Assembly: GCA_036563895.1 (NCBI GenBank)
Contig: DATCLN010000004.1
Coordinates: 1 to 18,651 of the forward strand
Direction: 5' to 3'
Source of the DNA: ZCTH02-B3 sp036563895
Lineage (GTDB): Bacteria; Bacillota; Bacilli; Paenibacillales; Paenibacillaceae
DNA: 18,651 nt
Shown here: positions 5,446 to 12,500 of the stretch, one piece after another
How positions within the stretch are numbered: position 1 is the first letter of the stretch
Layout: every line of letters starts with the position of its first letter
Translations under genes and position numbers: made by a program
The notes under the pieces: generated by a model
The model's input: only the letters and a program-made list of their open reading frames with translations
Databases searched by the model: none
Told to the model about the DNA's origin: nothing

Positions 5446-6840
5446 CTAGCCCGGTTCGCCGTTCCGTTCACGGTCCGGCTCCCGATCGCCCGCGTCCGGA
5501 TCCTGCGCGTCGGACGCCTCGGCGCTTTTCGCCTTGGTCACATGTATACGCTGGATGCGAAGCCTTTCGGCCTGCGCGATCTCAAAAACATAGCCGTGCG
5601 CCGTCACGCTGCGCCCGACTTCCACGTTGCCCTCCAGCAGCCGGAACAGCCAACCGCCGATGGAATCCACTTCCTCGTCCTCGATCTCGATGCCGAGCAG
5701 ATCATTCACTTCCTCGATCAGCATCCGGCCGTCGATGGAGATGACGTCGCCCTTGATCATGACGTTCGGCAGATCGTCGTCGAATTCGTCGTGGATTTCC
5801 CCGACGATTTCCTCCAGAATCATCTGGGCGGTGAGCATCCCCGCCGTTCCGCCGTATTCGTCGATGACGATGGCCAGCTGGGACTTGCGCTTCTGCATCA
5901 GCCGGAGCACCTTGCTGATCTCCATGGATTCCGGCACCGTGAGGATCGGCCTAAGCCATTTCCGCAAATCGTGTTCCTCACGGGGATCCGCGGTCAGCAG
6001 GTCGGAGATGTGCACGAAGCCGACGATGTGGTCCTTGTCCGCGAGCGCGACGGGATAGCGGGTGTGCCTCGTTTCATAGACCACCTTGAGAGCCTCATCG
6101 AAGGGGCGGTTCAGATAGAGGCAGTCCATGTCGGTGCGGGGCAGCATCACTTCCCGGGCGACCCGGTCGGAAAATTCGAACACGTTGTCGAAAAGCTTCA
6201 TCTCTTCCTTGTCGATCACGCCGCTTTTGGCGCTTTGGGACATCAGGATGCGGATTTCCTCTTCCGTGTGGGCGGTTTCGGTCTCGTTGGCCGGCTCGAT
6301 CCCGATCCCCCGGAGAACGAGATTGGCCGTTTGATTCAGCAGCCAGATAACCGGCAGAAACAGCCGGTAGAACGCGTGGAGCGGCCAGGAGAGCCACAGC
6401 GCCACGCCTTCCGTGCGGCGGATCGCCAGGGATTTGGGGGCCAGTTCACCAAACACGATGTGCAGGAAGGTGACGATGGCGAAGGCGATGATAAAGGAAA
6501 CGGAATGGCTCAGCGTATTGTCGCCGGCAAGGCCGAAACGCTCCAGAAGCGGGGTGACGATCAGATCGTCCACCGCCGGCTCGCCCACCCAGCCAAGTCC
6601 GAGGGAAGTCATCGTGATGCCCAGCTGGGTCGCGGACAGGTAGGCGTCCAGTTTCCGGTTGATGCGAAGGGCCTGTCTGGCCAGCACGTGGCCTTCGCCG
6701 GACAGCTGGGCCAGGCGGCTTTGCCGCACCTTGACGATCGCAAACTCGGCGGCCACGAAAACGCCGTTGAGAAACACGAGCAGCGCCACGAGCAGCAGGT
6801 TCCAGAAAATCAGGCCCCATTCAAATTCCGCGTGGTTCAA
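5446..6840 (-). CDS. HlyC/CorC (CNNM/DUF21-CBS-CorC) family membrane protein, possible magnesium exporter
   Basis: The domain order is complete. A CNNM transmembrane domain covers residues 8-185, with TSLGLGWVGEP at 78-88 and FGELAPKS at 130-137. A CBS pair runs from about 230 (REVMLPRTDMDCL) to 350, with VIDEYGGTAGM at 325-335 and EEIVGEIHDEFD at 343-354. A CorC_HlyC domain spans about 357-435, and a very hydrophilic acidic/basic tail follows. The B. subtilis relatives include MpfA (YhdP), a magnesium efflux protein, and YugS; the exact orthologue cannot be told from the sequence. The start is TTG at 6838-6840, with AGGAGG 12 nt upstream, which is rather far. The gene is co-transcribed with ytvI. 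Confidence 0.85.
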   Translation of the reverse strand: MNHAEFEWGLIFWNLLLVALLVFLNGVFVAAEFAIVKVRQSRLAQLSGEGHVLARQALRINRKLDAYLSATQLGITMTSLGLGWVGEPAVDDLIVTPLLERFGLAGDNTLSHSVSFIIAFAIVTFLHIVFGELAPKSLAIRRTEGVALWLSWPLHAFYRLFLPVIWLLNQTANLVLRGIGIEPANETETAHTEEEIRILMSQSAKSGVIDKEEMKLFDNVFEFSDRVAREVMLPRTDMDCLYLNRPFDEALKVVYETRHTRYPVALADKDHIVGFVHISDLLTADPREEHDLRKWLRPILTVPESMEISKVLRLMQKRKSQLAIVIDEYGGTAGMLTAQMILEEIVGEIHDEFDDDLPNVMIKGDVISIDGRMLIEEVNDLLGIEIEDEEVDSIGGWLFRLLEGNVEVGRSVTAHGYVFEIAQAERLRIQRIHVTKAKSAEASDAQDPDAGDREPDRERNGEPG

Positions 6841-7005
6841 TTCCGCCGGGTTCCTCCTTGCATTGCGCGGGGGATGACGGACGGCGGGCGCACGGCCGGC
6901 CGCGGGTCAGGTCTGGCGCCATCGGCCCGACCGGACGGTCTGCCCCGGCGACACCCGCCCGCAAGACCCTCTCGCTCCGCCGGCCGGGCCGGCCGCATGC
7001 CGTCT
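6841..7005. other. Very GC-rich spacer between yfkAB and the HlyC/CorC gene
   Basis: The spacer contains nested GGCCGG palindromes around 6890-6900 and 6980-6993, and the AAGGAGG box at 6853-6859 used by the HlyC/CorC gene. I see no T-run terminator and no convincing promoter, so the downstream genes may depend on yfkAB transcription. Confidence 0.5.
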
Positions 7006-8163
7006 TCAGGCCCGCTTCGCCCTGCGCCGGGTGAAATCGACGCCCCGGTAATACATGTCGGTCACCAGCAGGTTCGGCCCGCAGCAGCCGGCCTCCGGGC
7101 AGTGGCAGCCGACCGCCCGCTGGAGCGGGTGCTCCTGCCAGCGCGCGAACATGTCATCCAGTTTTTCCTCCCGGATATTTCCGATCGGCGGCAGCTTCGC
7201 GAAATCCGTCACGTACACGTTGCCGGTGAACAGGTTGACGTTCACCCGGCAGCGCCCGTCCGGGTCGTTGCGCACCGTCACGTTGGGAGCCGACCTGAGC
7301 TTCGCGATGAGCCGCAGATCTTCCGGGTCGTCGCTGCAGGCGAAAAACGGCAGCGTGCCGAACAGCATCCACACGTTCGGGTCCCGCGCCTCGAGCAGAT
7401 CGAAAATGACGCTCCGGATCCGCTCCCGTGGCAGAAGCGGCAAATCGGCGGCAAACGCGCTCGGATACATCGGGTGAACCTCATGCCGGCGGCAGCCCAT
7501 CTCGACCACCAGCCGATGGATCCGCGCCATGTGCCGCCAGGTGCGGTAGTTGATCATCGATTCCGCGGAGACGAACAGGCCGCCTTCCGCCAGCCGGCGG
7601 GCGTTGTCCATCATCCGCTCGTAGATCCGGGCGGCGGTCTCCCCGCCGGCCATGTTCCCGGAGCGGGCAAAGGTGATCCGGCGGAAGTCCTCCGGACCGG
7701 TGTAATTGAAGGAAATGTGCATGACGTCCAGATGCGGCGCGATGGTTTCGTAGCGTCCGTAATCCAGCGTCACGTTGGAATTGAGCTGGGTGCGCACGCC
7801 CCGCGCCCTGGCGTATTTCAGCACCGGCAGAATGACCTTTTCGATCGTCTCCCGGGAATAGGTCGGCTCGCCGCCCGTCAGGCTGATCGTCTCCAAATGT
7901 TCCACTTCGTCCAGGCGGCGAAGCACCAGATCGATGGGAAGCCGCGGCGCTTCCTGCGTCGTCAGGGTGTCGCCCACGGCGCAATGCTCGCAGCGCAGAT
8001 TGCACAGATGGGTGACGGTCAGCTCCACGCTGGTCAGGACGTGGCGGCCGTATTTCTGAAGGGACCGGATCGGGTCCCACGGATCGTACTCGGGCGTGAT
8101 CGGCCTAAGCTCCGGAGGAGGCGCGAAAGGCGCCTCCGGTTTTGCCTGGGACAAGGGTTGCAT
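7006..8163 (-). CDS. yfkAB: Radical SAM / CxCxxxxC motif protein YfkAB
   Basis: The 385 residues match the Bacillales YfkAB protein, of unknown substrate. Radical-SAM iron-sulfur ligands are at C54, C58 and C61 (CNLRCEHC), GGEP is at 97-100, RHEVHPMYPS is in the middle, and the diagnostic C-terminal CxCxxxxC is at C353, C355 and C360, followed by GPNLLV and VDFTRRRAKR. The ATG at 8161-8163 is preferred although its ribosome binding site (AGAGGCG) is weak, because the in-frame ATG at 8211 overlaps the -10 box of a good promoter. The protein probably carries a second iron-sulfur site at the C-terminal cysteines. It is a single gene upstream of the HlyC/CorC gene, with no clear terminator between them, so read-through is possible. 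Confidence 0.88.
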   Translation of the reverse strand: MQPLSQAKPEAPFAPPPELRPITPEYDPWDPIRSLQKYGRHVLTSVELTVTHLCNLRCEHCAVGDTLTTQEAPRLPIDLVLRRLDEVEHLETISLTGGEPTYSRETIEKVILPVLKYARARGVRTQLNSNVTLDYGRYETIAPHLDVMHISFNYTGPEDFRRITFARSGNMAGGETAARIYERMMDNARRLAEGGLFVSAESMINYRTWRHMARIHRLVVEMGCRRHEVHPMYPSAFAADLPLLPRERIRSVIFDLLEARDPNVWMLFGTLPFFACSDDPEDLRLIAKLRSAPNVTVRNDPDGRCRVNVNLFTGNVYVTDFAKLPPIGNIREEKLDDMFARWQEHPLQRAVGCHCPEAGCCGPNLLVTDMYYRGVDFTRRRAKRA

Positions 8164-8209
8164 GTCGGTGGATCGCCTCTTCAGACAAAAAATACGAGAA
8201 TGCAATGAC

Positions 8210-8239
8210 ATTGTACCCCGCCAGGGCCGGATAAAGCAA
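8210..8239 (-). promoter_or_regulatory. yfkAB: Candidate sigma-A promoter of yfkAB
   Basis: On the minus strand TTGCTT (8234-8239) and TACAAT (8210-8215) are 18 bp apart. The predicted start near 8203 leaves about 40 nt before the ATG at 8163 and rules out the upstream ATG at 8211. Confidence 0.5.
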
Positions 8240-8275
8240 ACAGGCGGCCGCCGAACCGCCCGTGCGGACGCCTGT
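8232..8275 (-). terminator. Possible terminator after the first HD-GYP gene
   Basis: On the minus strand ACAGGCG (8269-8275), which starts at the stop codon, pairs with CGCCTGT (8240-8246). The loop is about 22 nt with some internal pairing, and TTTGCTTT follows. The T-rich tail doubles as the yfkAB -35 region. Moderate support only. Confidence 0.4.
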
Positions 8276-9399
8276 CAGATGGAAGAAAGCATGCCGCTGC
8301 GACTGCCGGTGTTTTCCGTAAGCACTTCGCGAATGACGATGGACAGGTTTTTGGAAAGATCCACTTCATACGGCTGGGAAAGCTCGTTCCCCTCCTCGTC
8401 GGTCAGGACCCGGACGACGGGGCGCTGCACGCTGGACGCGTTGAGGTCGACGACCACCGCCTCCTGTCCGGTGCTCAGGCGCACGCCGATGCCGACGGGA
8501 TAGATGGCCACGTTGTCGCGGAACACTTTCAGCATCTCGGTGTCGTAGAGCGTGCCGCTTCCCGCGTAGAGGGCTTCCACCGCCTGGTGGGGAAGCAGCG
8601 TGTTGCGGTAGACGCGATGGCTGGTCATCGCGTCGTAGGAATCCACGATGGCGATCCACTTGGCGTATTCGTGAATTTCGTCTCCCGTAAGCCCGCGGGG
8701 ATAGCCGCTGCCGTCGATCCGCTCGTGGTGCTGCAGCGCGCAGTGCGCCGCAAGGAGCGGGATGTTCGGCTCGTCCTTCAGGAGCAGATACCCGATTTCC
8801 GCGTGTCGCCGCATTTCCTTCAGTTCCCGCTCGTCCAGCTTGCCCGGTTTGAGCAGCACCTGCATGTCGATCTGCGTCTTACCAATGTCGTGAAGCAGCG
8901 CCCCCAGACCGAGGGTGATCAGGTCCTCGCCCTGATAGCCGTAAGCCAGTCCGAGCATCGTCGCGTAGATGCAGACGTTCAGCGAATGCGAATACAGATA
9001 ATGGTCCACCGTCTGCATGTCCACAAGCATCATCATGGCGTCCTGGTTTCGGCTCAAATCGTCGATGATGAGACGCATGACCTCCCGCATTTCCCGTCCG
9101 ACGTAAGGATAGACGCCGTTGGCGTGCCGGGCGGGCCGATCGATGTAGTCGCGGAATGTACGCTTGATGGCGTGCATCGCCCGCTGTCTCGTTTCCCTGC
9201 TGACCGGCTCGCGGACCCGGATGTCTTCCGTGCGCGGATCGCGGATGTAAAGAAACTGAAGGCCCAAATCCTTCAGCCGGTTCAGCAGGGAGTCCGTCAG
9301 TTCCACACCTTCGGCCAGCAACACCACACCTTCATCCGAATAAATGCTTTTGGCGAGTCTCATGCCCGAACGACAGGCAGAGATCGGCAATAACCGCAT
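8275..9399 (-). CDS. HD-GYP domain c-di-GMP phosphodiesterase (first copy)
   Basis: The 374-residue product has an N-terminal region of about 120 residues without a known domain (it begins MRLLPISACRSGMRLAKSIY). An HD-GYP domain follows, with HSLNVCIYA at 138-146, the metal-binding HDIGK at 170-174, HHERIDGSGYP at 224-234 (GYP 232-234) and YRNTLLPHQAVEAL after it. A C-terminal module of about 80 residues (VGIGVRLSTGQEAVVVDLN) completes it. All catalytic motifs are intact, so it should hydrolyse c-di-GMP to pGpG/GMP in the cytosol; no membrane segments are seen. The ATG at 9399 has GGAGG only 2 nt away, so initiation may be weak or the start slightly different. A related gene lies on the other strand at 11400-12434. 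Confidence 0.88.
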   Translation of the reverse strand: MRLLPISACRSGMRLAKSIYSDEGVVLLAEGVELTDSLLNRLKDLGLQFLYIRDPRTEDIRVREPVSRETRQRAMHAIKRTFRDYIDRPARHANGVYPYVGREMREVMRLIIDDLSRNQDAMMMLVDMQTVDHYLYSHSLNVCIYATMLGLAYGYQGEDLITLGLGALLHDIGKTQIDMQVLLKPGKLDERELKEMRRHAEIGYLLLKDEPNIPLLAAHCALQHHERIDGSGYPRGLTGDEIHEYAKWIAIVDSYDAMTSHRVYRNTLLPHQAVEALYAGSGTLYDTEMLKVFRDNVAIYPVGIGVRLSTGQEAVVVDLNASSVQRPVVRVLTDEEGNELSQPYEVDLSKNLSIVIREVLTENTGSRSGMLSSI

Positions 9400-9664
9400 G
9401 GCCTCCAGCGCCCCCGTTTTTCATATCCTGCCTGGTTGGTTCATTTTTCCTTTTCAGTAATTATATGTCATACGTCAACCGCTTACCGTTAATTGGAGTT
9501 TAATGTTAATGTACGGTATTTTTCTGAAAATAACAAGACATTTTTCACAAAATGTTCATCATTGTTGGCAATTATTCTCTGGCTTTCGACGGTCAGAATC
9601 GACAAAAATGCGGCAAAAAAGCGGTCCCCGCAGGGACCGCTCTCCCTGCAGGGACCGCTCCCAT
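9400..9664. other. AT-rich spacer upstream of the first HD-GYP gene
   Basis: The stretch 9420-9610 is clearly more AT-rich than the neighbouring genes. It probably holds the promoter of the HD-GYP gene. On the minus strand TTGTTA and TACATT are 17 bp apart around 9503-9531, and an isolated TATAAT lies near 9460, but neither is a strong match. Its right end carries the yunD terminator. No gene is supported. Confidence 0.4.
9615..9641 (-). terminator. Rho-independent terminator of yunD, with a duplicated half
   Basis: A perfect 9-bp stem, AGCGGTCCC (9620-9628) with GGGACCGCT (9633-9641), encloses a 4-nt loop and on the minus strand is followed by TTTTT. The right arm is repeated: CGCAGGGACCGCTC at 9629-9642 and TGCAGGGACCGCTC at 9647-9660 differ at one base, so the stem can also form with the second copy. 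Confidence 0.8.
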
Positions 9665-11113
9665 TTATTGGTCGAAGGTCTCGTCGTAAAGCCGCCAGCG
9701 GGGCCTTAGCGCACTGCGGACCGCCGCGGGATCCCCCAAGGCTTTGGCCAGCACGTCCCGGATGAATTCCGGCAGCAGGTACCGGATCACCTGGCCTTCC
9801 TTGAGGGCTTCGTAGCCGACGCCGAAAGTGAACATGTCCAGCGTCCCGACCGTGTACTCCCTGCCGTCATCGAGGGGCTCTCCCCCGATGCGGACGTCGA
9901 TCAGCCGGTAACGGGGCGGCTGCCGCAGGTCGGCCACCACCTCCATGCCGTCGAAGCTGAGTCCGCCCAGCGCGACGCCGCGGAAACCGAACCCCTGAAA
10001 CTTCATGCCGTAATACTCCGGGAGCAGGCTTTCCTCCAGCGCCTGCCTCAGCTGCTTGCCGCGGATCGTGATCAGGGCGGGATTGATGGGGGAAGGACAA
10101 ATGGCGTGCAGGGTTTCCCAGGTCACCGTGCCCGCCGGCAAACCGGCCAGCAGCTGGCCGTTGTTGGTCAGGCCGATCTGGGCGCCCGTCGCCTGGCGGA
10201 GCGCGATCGCCAGGAGCACGGACAGCGGGGATTCCCTGTGGAGCCGAAGCTCCAGCGGCACTTCCAGCTTCGTCACCGGCTGGCCCATCGCCAGCCTGGC
10301 CCGCTCCCGCGCTTCGCCGATGATGCGGAGAATCTCGGGATCCTCCGGCCGGCCGTCCAGCAGCACGCAGCCGCCGCGGATGTCGGACACGCCGCCGCCG
10401 GGCAGACAGTCGATTTCCAGATGGCCGATGTACCTGCCGGATTTGCCTGCCGCGCAGATGTACGTGCTCCCGACGCGAACCGGCCGCTCCAGCAGATGAT
10501 GGGTGTGTGAACCAAGGATCAAATCGATGCCGGGAACTTCCCTCGCCAGCCGTTCGTCGCTGGACAGGCCGAGGTGGGAAAGCACCACGATCACATCACA
10601 CTGCGGCTTCAGGCGTTCCACCGCGTCCCGGGCGGCGGCGAACGGGTCGTCGACGCGCCAGCCGAGGGGTTCGTAAAACATGCTGAACGGCGCGGTTAGG
10701 CCGACCAGGCCGAAGCGGACGCCGCCTTTGCGCACCACGGTCACGGGGCGCAGCCATTCCGGGTTCCCGTCCGGACGCGCCGCGAGATTGGCGCACAGCA
10801 CCGGGAAAGGGACGTCTCTGTACAGGGCGTCCAGCTCCGGCCGGGTGAACGTGAGTCCTTCGTTGTTGCCGACCGCCACGGCCTCGTAGCCGGTCGCTTC
10901 CAGGATGGCGCGGTTGACTTCGCCCTTCGTCCCTTCCGTTTCCAGCCGGGCCCGGTCCATGTGATCGCCGCAATCCACCAGAAGCAGCCGGTCGCCGGAA
11001 ACGCTTCGCCGTACGTCCTTGACGTAAGCCGCGATGCGGGCCGCGGCTTCCAGGTCGCTGTGCAGATCGTTCGTATGGAGCAGGGTGACCGTGACCGGAT
11101 TTTGCTCGTTCAT
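9665..11113 (-). CDS. yunD: YunD-like 5'-nucleotidase / metallophosphoesterase
   Basis: The 482-residue product is of the UshA/5'-nucleotidase type. The calcineurin-like domain has TLLHTNDLHSD at 10-20 (metal ligands D16, H18), DCGDHMD at 47-53, GNNEG at 82-86, VVLSHLGLS and ILGSHTHH. The C-terminal 5'-nucleotidase domain has LTNNGQLLAGLPAG and the FQGFGFRG substrate region. The metal-binding GNHE is GNNE, as I recall for YunD-type proteins. There is no signal peptide, so unlike secreted UshA it should be cytosolic. The ATG at 11113 was chosen because GGGAGG lies 6 nt upstream; the frame opens further at 11131, but that would put the box inside the gene. It has its own promoter and terminator and sits between the two HD-GYP genes. 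Confidence 0.85.
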   Translation of the reverse strand: MNEQNPVTVTLLHTNDLHSDLEAAARIAAYVKDVRRSVSGDRLLLVDCGDHMDRARLETEGTKGEVNRAILEATGYEAVAVGNNEGLTFTRPELDALYRDVPFPVLCANLAARPDGNPEWLRPVTVVRKGGVRFGLVGLTAPFSMFYEPLGWRVDDPFAAARDAVERLKPQCDVIVVLSHLGLSSDERLAREVPGIDLILGSHTHHLLERPVRVGSTYICAAGKSGRYIGHLEIDCLPGGGVSDIRGGCVLLDGRPEDPEILRIIGEARERARLAMGQPVTKLEVPLELRLHRESPLSVLLAIALRQATGAQIGLTNNGQLLAGLPAGTVTWETLHAICPSPINPALITIRGKQLRQALEESLLPEYYGMKFQGFGFRGVALGGLSFDGMEVVADLRQPPRYRLIDVRIGGEPLDDGREYTVGTLDMFTFGVGYEALKEGQVIRYLLPEFIRDVLAKALGDPAAVRSALRPRWRLYDETFDQ

Positions 11114-11162
11114 GGCAACCTCCCGCGGCACCGGAAATGGCTTAAAATCCTCCCATAACGTG

Positions 11163-11191
11163 ATAATAGCAAGTCAGGCAGGGAACGGCAA
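11163..11191 (-). promoter_or_regulatory. yunD: Candidate sigma-A promoter of yunD
   Basis: On the minus strand TTGCCG (11186-11191) and TATTAT (11163-11168) are 17 bp apart, about 50 bp before the ATG at 11113. Confidence 0.5.
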
Positions 11192-11308
11192 CGCGCACCG
11201 GCCTGCGCCGACCGCGCCGGCCTGCCGTGGGACAACGGGCGGTTGTGACAGATTTTTGCGGCGGATTAAGGCGGATTAATAATTTACGTTCTCTTCATCT
11301 TTAAGCTA

Positions 11309-11337
11309 TGTAAAAATTCGGAATTATAAGGTAGAAT
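11309..11337 (+). promoter_or_regulatory. Candidate sigma-A promoter of the second HD-GYP gene
   Basis: TGTAAA (11309-11314) and TAGAAT (11332-11337) are 17 bp apart in an AT-rich stretch, about 60 bp before the chosen start at 11400. The -35 box is weak. Confidence 0.4.
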
Positions 11338-11399
11338 ATATTTCAACGCTGGTGTCCTGCCAATCATCCGGCAAGACAAACATGGGCGGGGTGACGAAC

Positions 11400-12434
11400 A
11401 TGCGCGTTCACATCACGGACGTGATGGACGGAGATGTCCTGACCGAAGACGTGTTCAACCTCCACGGAGTACCGGTGTTGTCCAAAGGAACGGTCCTGGG
11501 GAAAAAGGAAATTGCCCGGCTTTTGCAGCATCACGTTTCTTACGTCAAAGTCGCCCGCATCCAGCCGGAGCCGGAAGAAGAGGTTCCTCCGGTCGTTTCC
11601 AAGCTGCAGCCGGTGTATCAGGAAACGGTTCGTTCCTGCGAAGCGCTCTTCAAGGATGCTTATGAAAACGGATACATCAAGGAGCAGGACGTTGACGAAT
11701 CCTTCCGCCCCCTGGCCGAACAATGCCGCTCCGAACTGGATGTCGTGCAATTGCTTCTGACGCTCCGGGATCCGGGCGAGTACACCTACCGGCATTCGGT
11801 CCAGGTCGGGATTTTGTGCCATTACATCGCCGGCTGGCTGGGGTGGGACCAGGAAGACACGTACCGCGCCGGCAAGGCGGGATTCCTGCACGACATCGGC
11901 AAGTGCCGGATTCCCGTGGAAATCCTGAACAAGCCGGACAAGCTGACGGAAGCCGAATTCGAGATCATCAAAAAACATCCGCAATACGGACACGAAATCA
12001 TCGAGGCGTCGTTCCCCGACCACTTGAGCGCTCTGGGCGCCCTACAGCACCACGAACGGGTGGACGGCGGCGGATACCCGTACGGGCTCAAGGGAGACCA
12101 GATTCACGTCATCGGCAAAATCGTCGCCGTGGCGGACGTGTACAGCGCCATGATTTCCACCCGGGTGTACCGGCAAAAGAGGGATTTGTTCGACGTTCTG
12201 AAGGAGCTGTACCAGCTCAGTTTCAACGGGCTGGACCCGCACGTCACCCTGACCTTTCTCCGCCGGATGCTTCCCAACTTCATCGGTAAAAAAGCGGAGC
12301 TCACCAGCGGGGAAATCGGCGAGATCGTCATGATCCACCCCGTCGACCTGTTCAACCCGCTGGTGAAAGTGGGCGACCGGTTCATCGACCTGAGCCAGCG
12401 GCGCGACCTGAACATTGTGAGGGTGTATATGTAA
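11400..12434 (+). CDS. HD-GYP domain c-di-GMP phosphodiesterase (second copy)
   Basis: The 344-residue product shows YRHSVQVGILC at 130-140, HDIGK at 164-168, HHERVDGGGYP at 217-227 (GYP 225-227) and TRVYRQKRDLFDVLKEL after it. The N-terminal 110 residues (MRVHITDVMDGDVLTEDVFN) and the C-terminal 70 residues resemble the arrangement of the first copy, so the two are paralogues with the same domain order. Catalytic residues are intact, and a cytosolic c-di-GMP phosphodiesterase is expected. The ATG at 11400 was chosen for its GGGGTG box 6 nt upstream. The open frame reaches back to 11352, and the ATGs at 11352 and 11382 have no good ribosome binding site. It diverges from yunD and converges with the membrane-protein gene. 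Confidence 0.88.
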   Translation: MRVHITDVMDGDVLTEDVFNLHGVPVLSKGTVLGKKEIARLLQHHVSYVKVARIQPEPEEEVPPVVSKLQPVYQETVRSCEALFKDAYENGYIKEQDVDESFRPLAEQCRSELDVVQLLLTLRDPGEYTYRHSVQVGILCHYIAGWLGWDQEDTYRAGKAGFLHDIGKCRIPVEILNKPDKLTEAEFEIIKKHPQYGHEIIEASFPDHLSALGALQHHERVDGGGYPYGLKGDQIHVIGKIVAVADVYSAMISTRVYRQKRDLFDVLKELYQLSFNGLDPHVTLTFLRRMLPNFIGKKAELTSGEIGEIVMIHPVDLFNPLVKVGDRFIDLSQRRDLNIVRVYM

Positions 12435-12456
12435 ACCCGTGCAGCGAAGAAAGTCC

Positions 12457-12498
12457 TCCGCCCAGGCACGACATGCCATGCCTCTGTGTTTGGGCGGA
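12457..12498. terminator. Hairpin between convergent genes (possible bidirectional terminator)
   Basis: TCCGCCCA (12457-12464) pairs with TGGGCGGA (12491-12498), and an inner AGGCA/TGCCT extends the structure. It fills the gap between two convergent stops. Neither side has a proper T-run, so termination efficiency is uncertain. Confidence 0.45.
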
Positions 12499-12500
12499 TT

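Noticed and set aside
5434..8208. A 924-codon open frame on the plus strand
   Set aside because: It is exactly antisense to the HlyC/CorC gene and yfkAB, both confidently identified, and its His/Asp/Gln/Arg-rich translation has no domain. Long antisense frames are common in GC-rich genomes.
8164..8211. Upstream ATG at 8211 for YfkAB
   Set aside because: It overlaps the -10 box TACAAT of the candidate promoter, and the 16 added residues are not part of the YfkAB family as I recall it.
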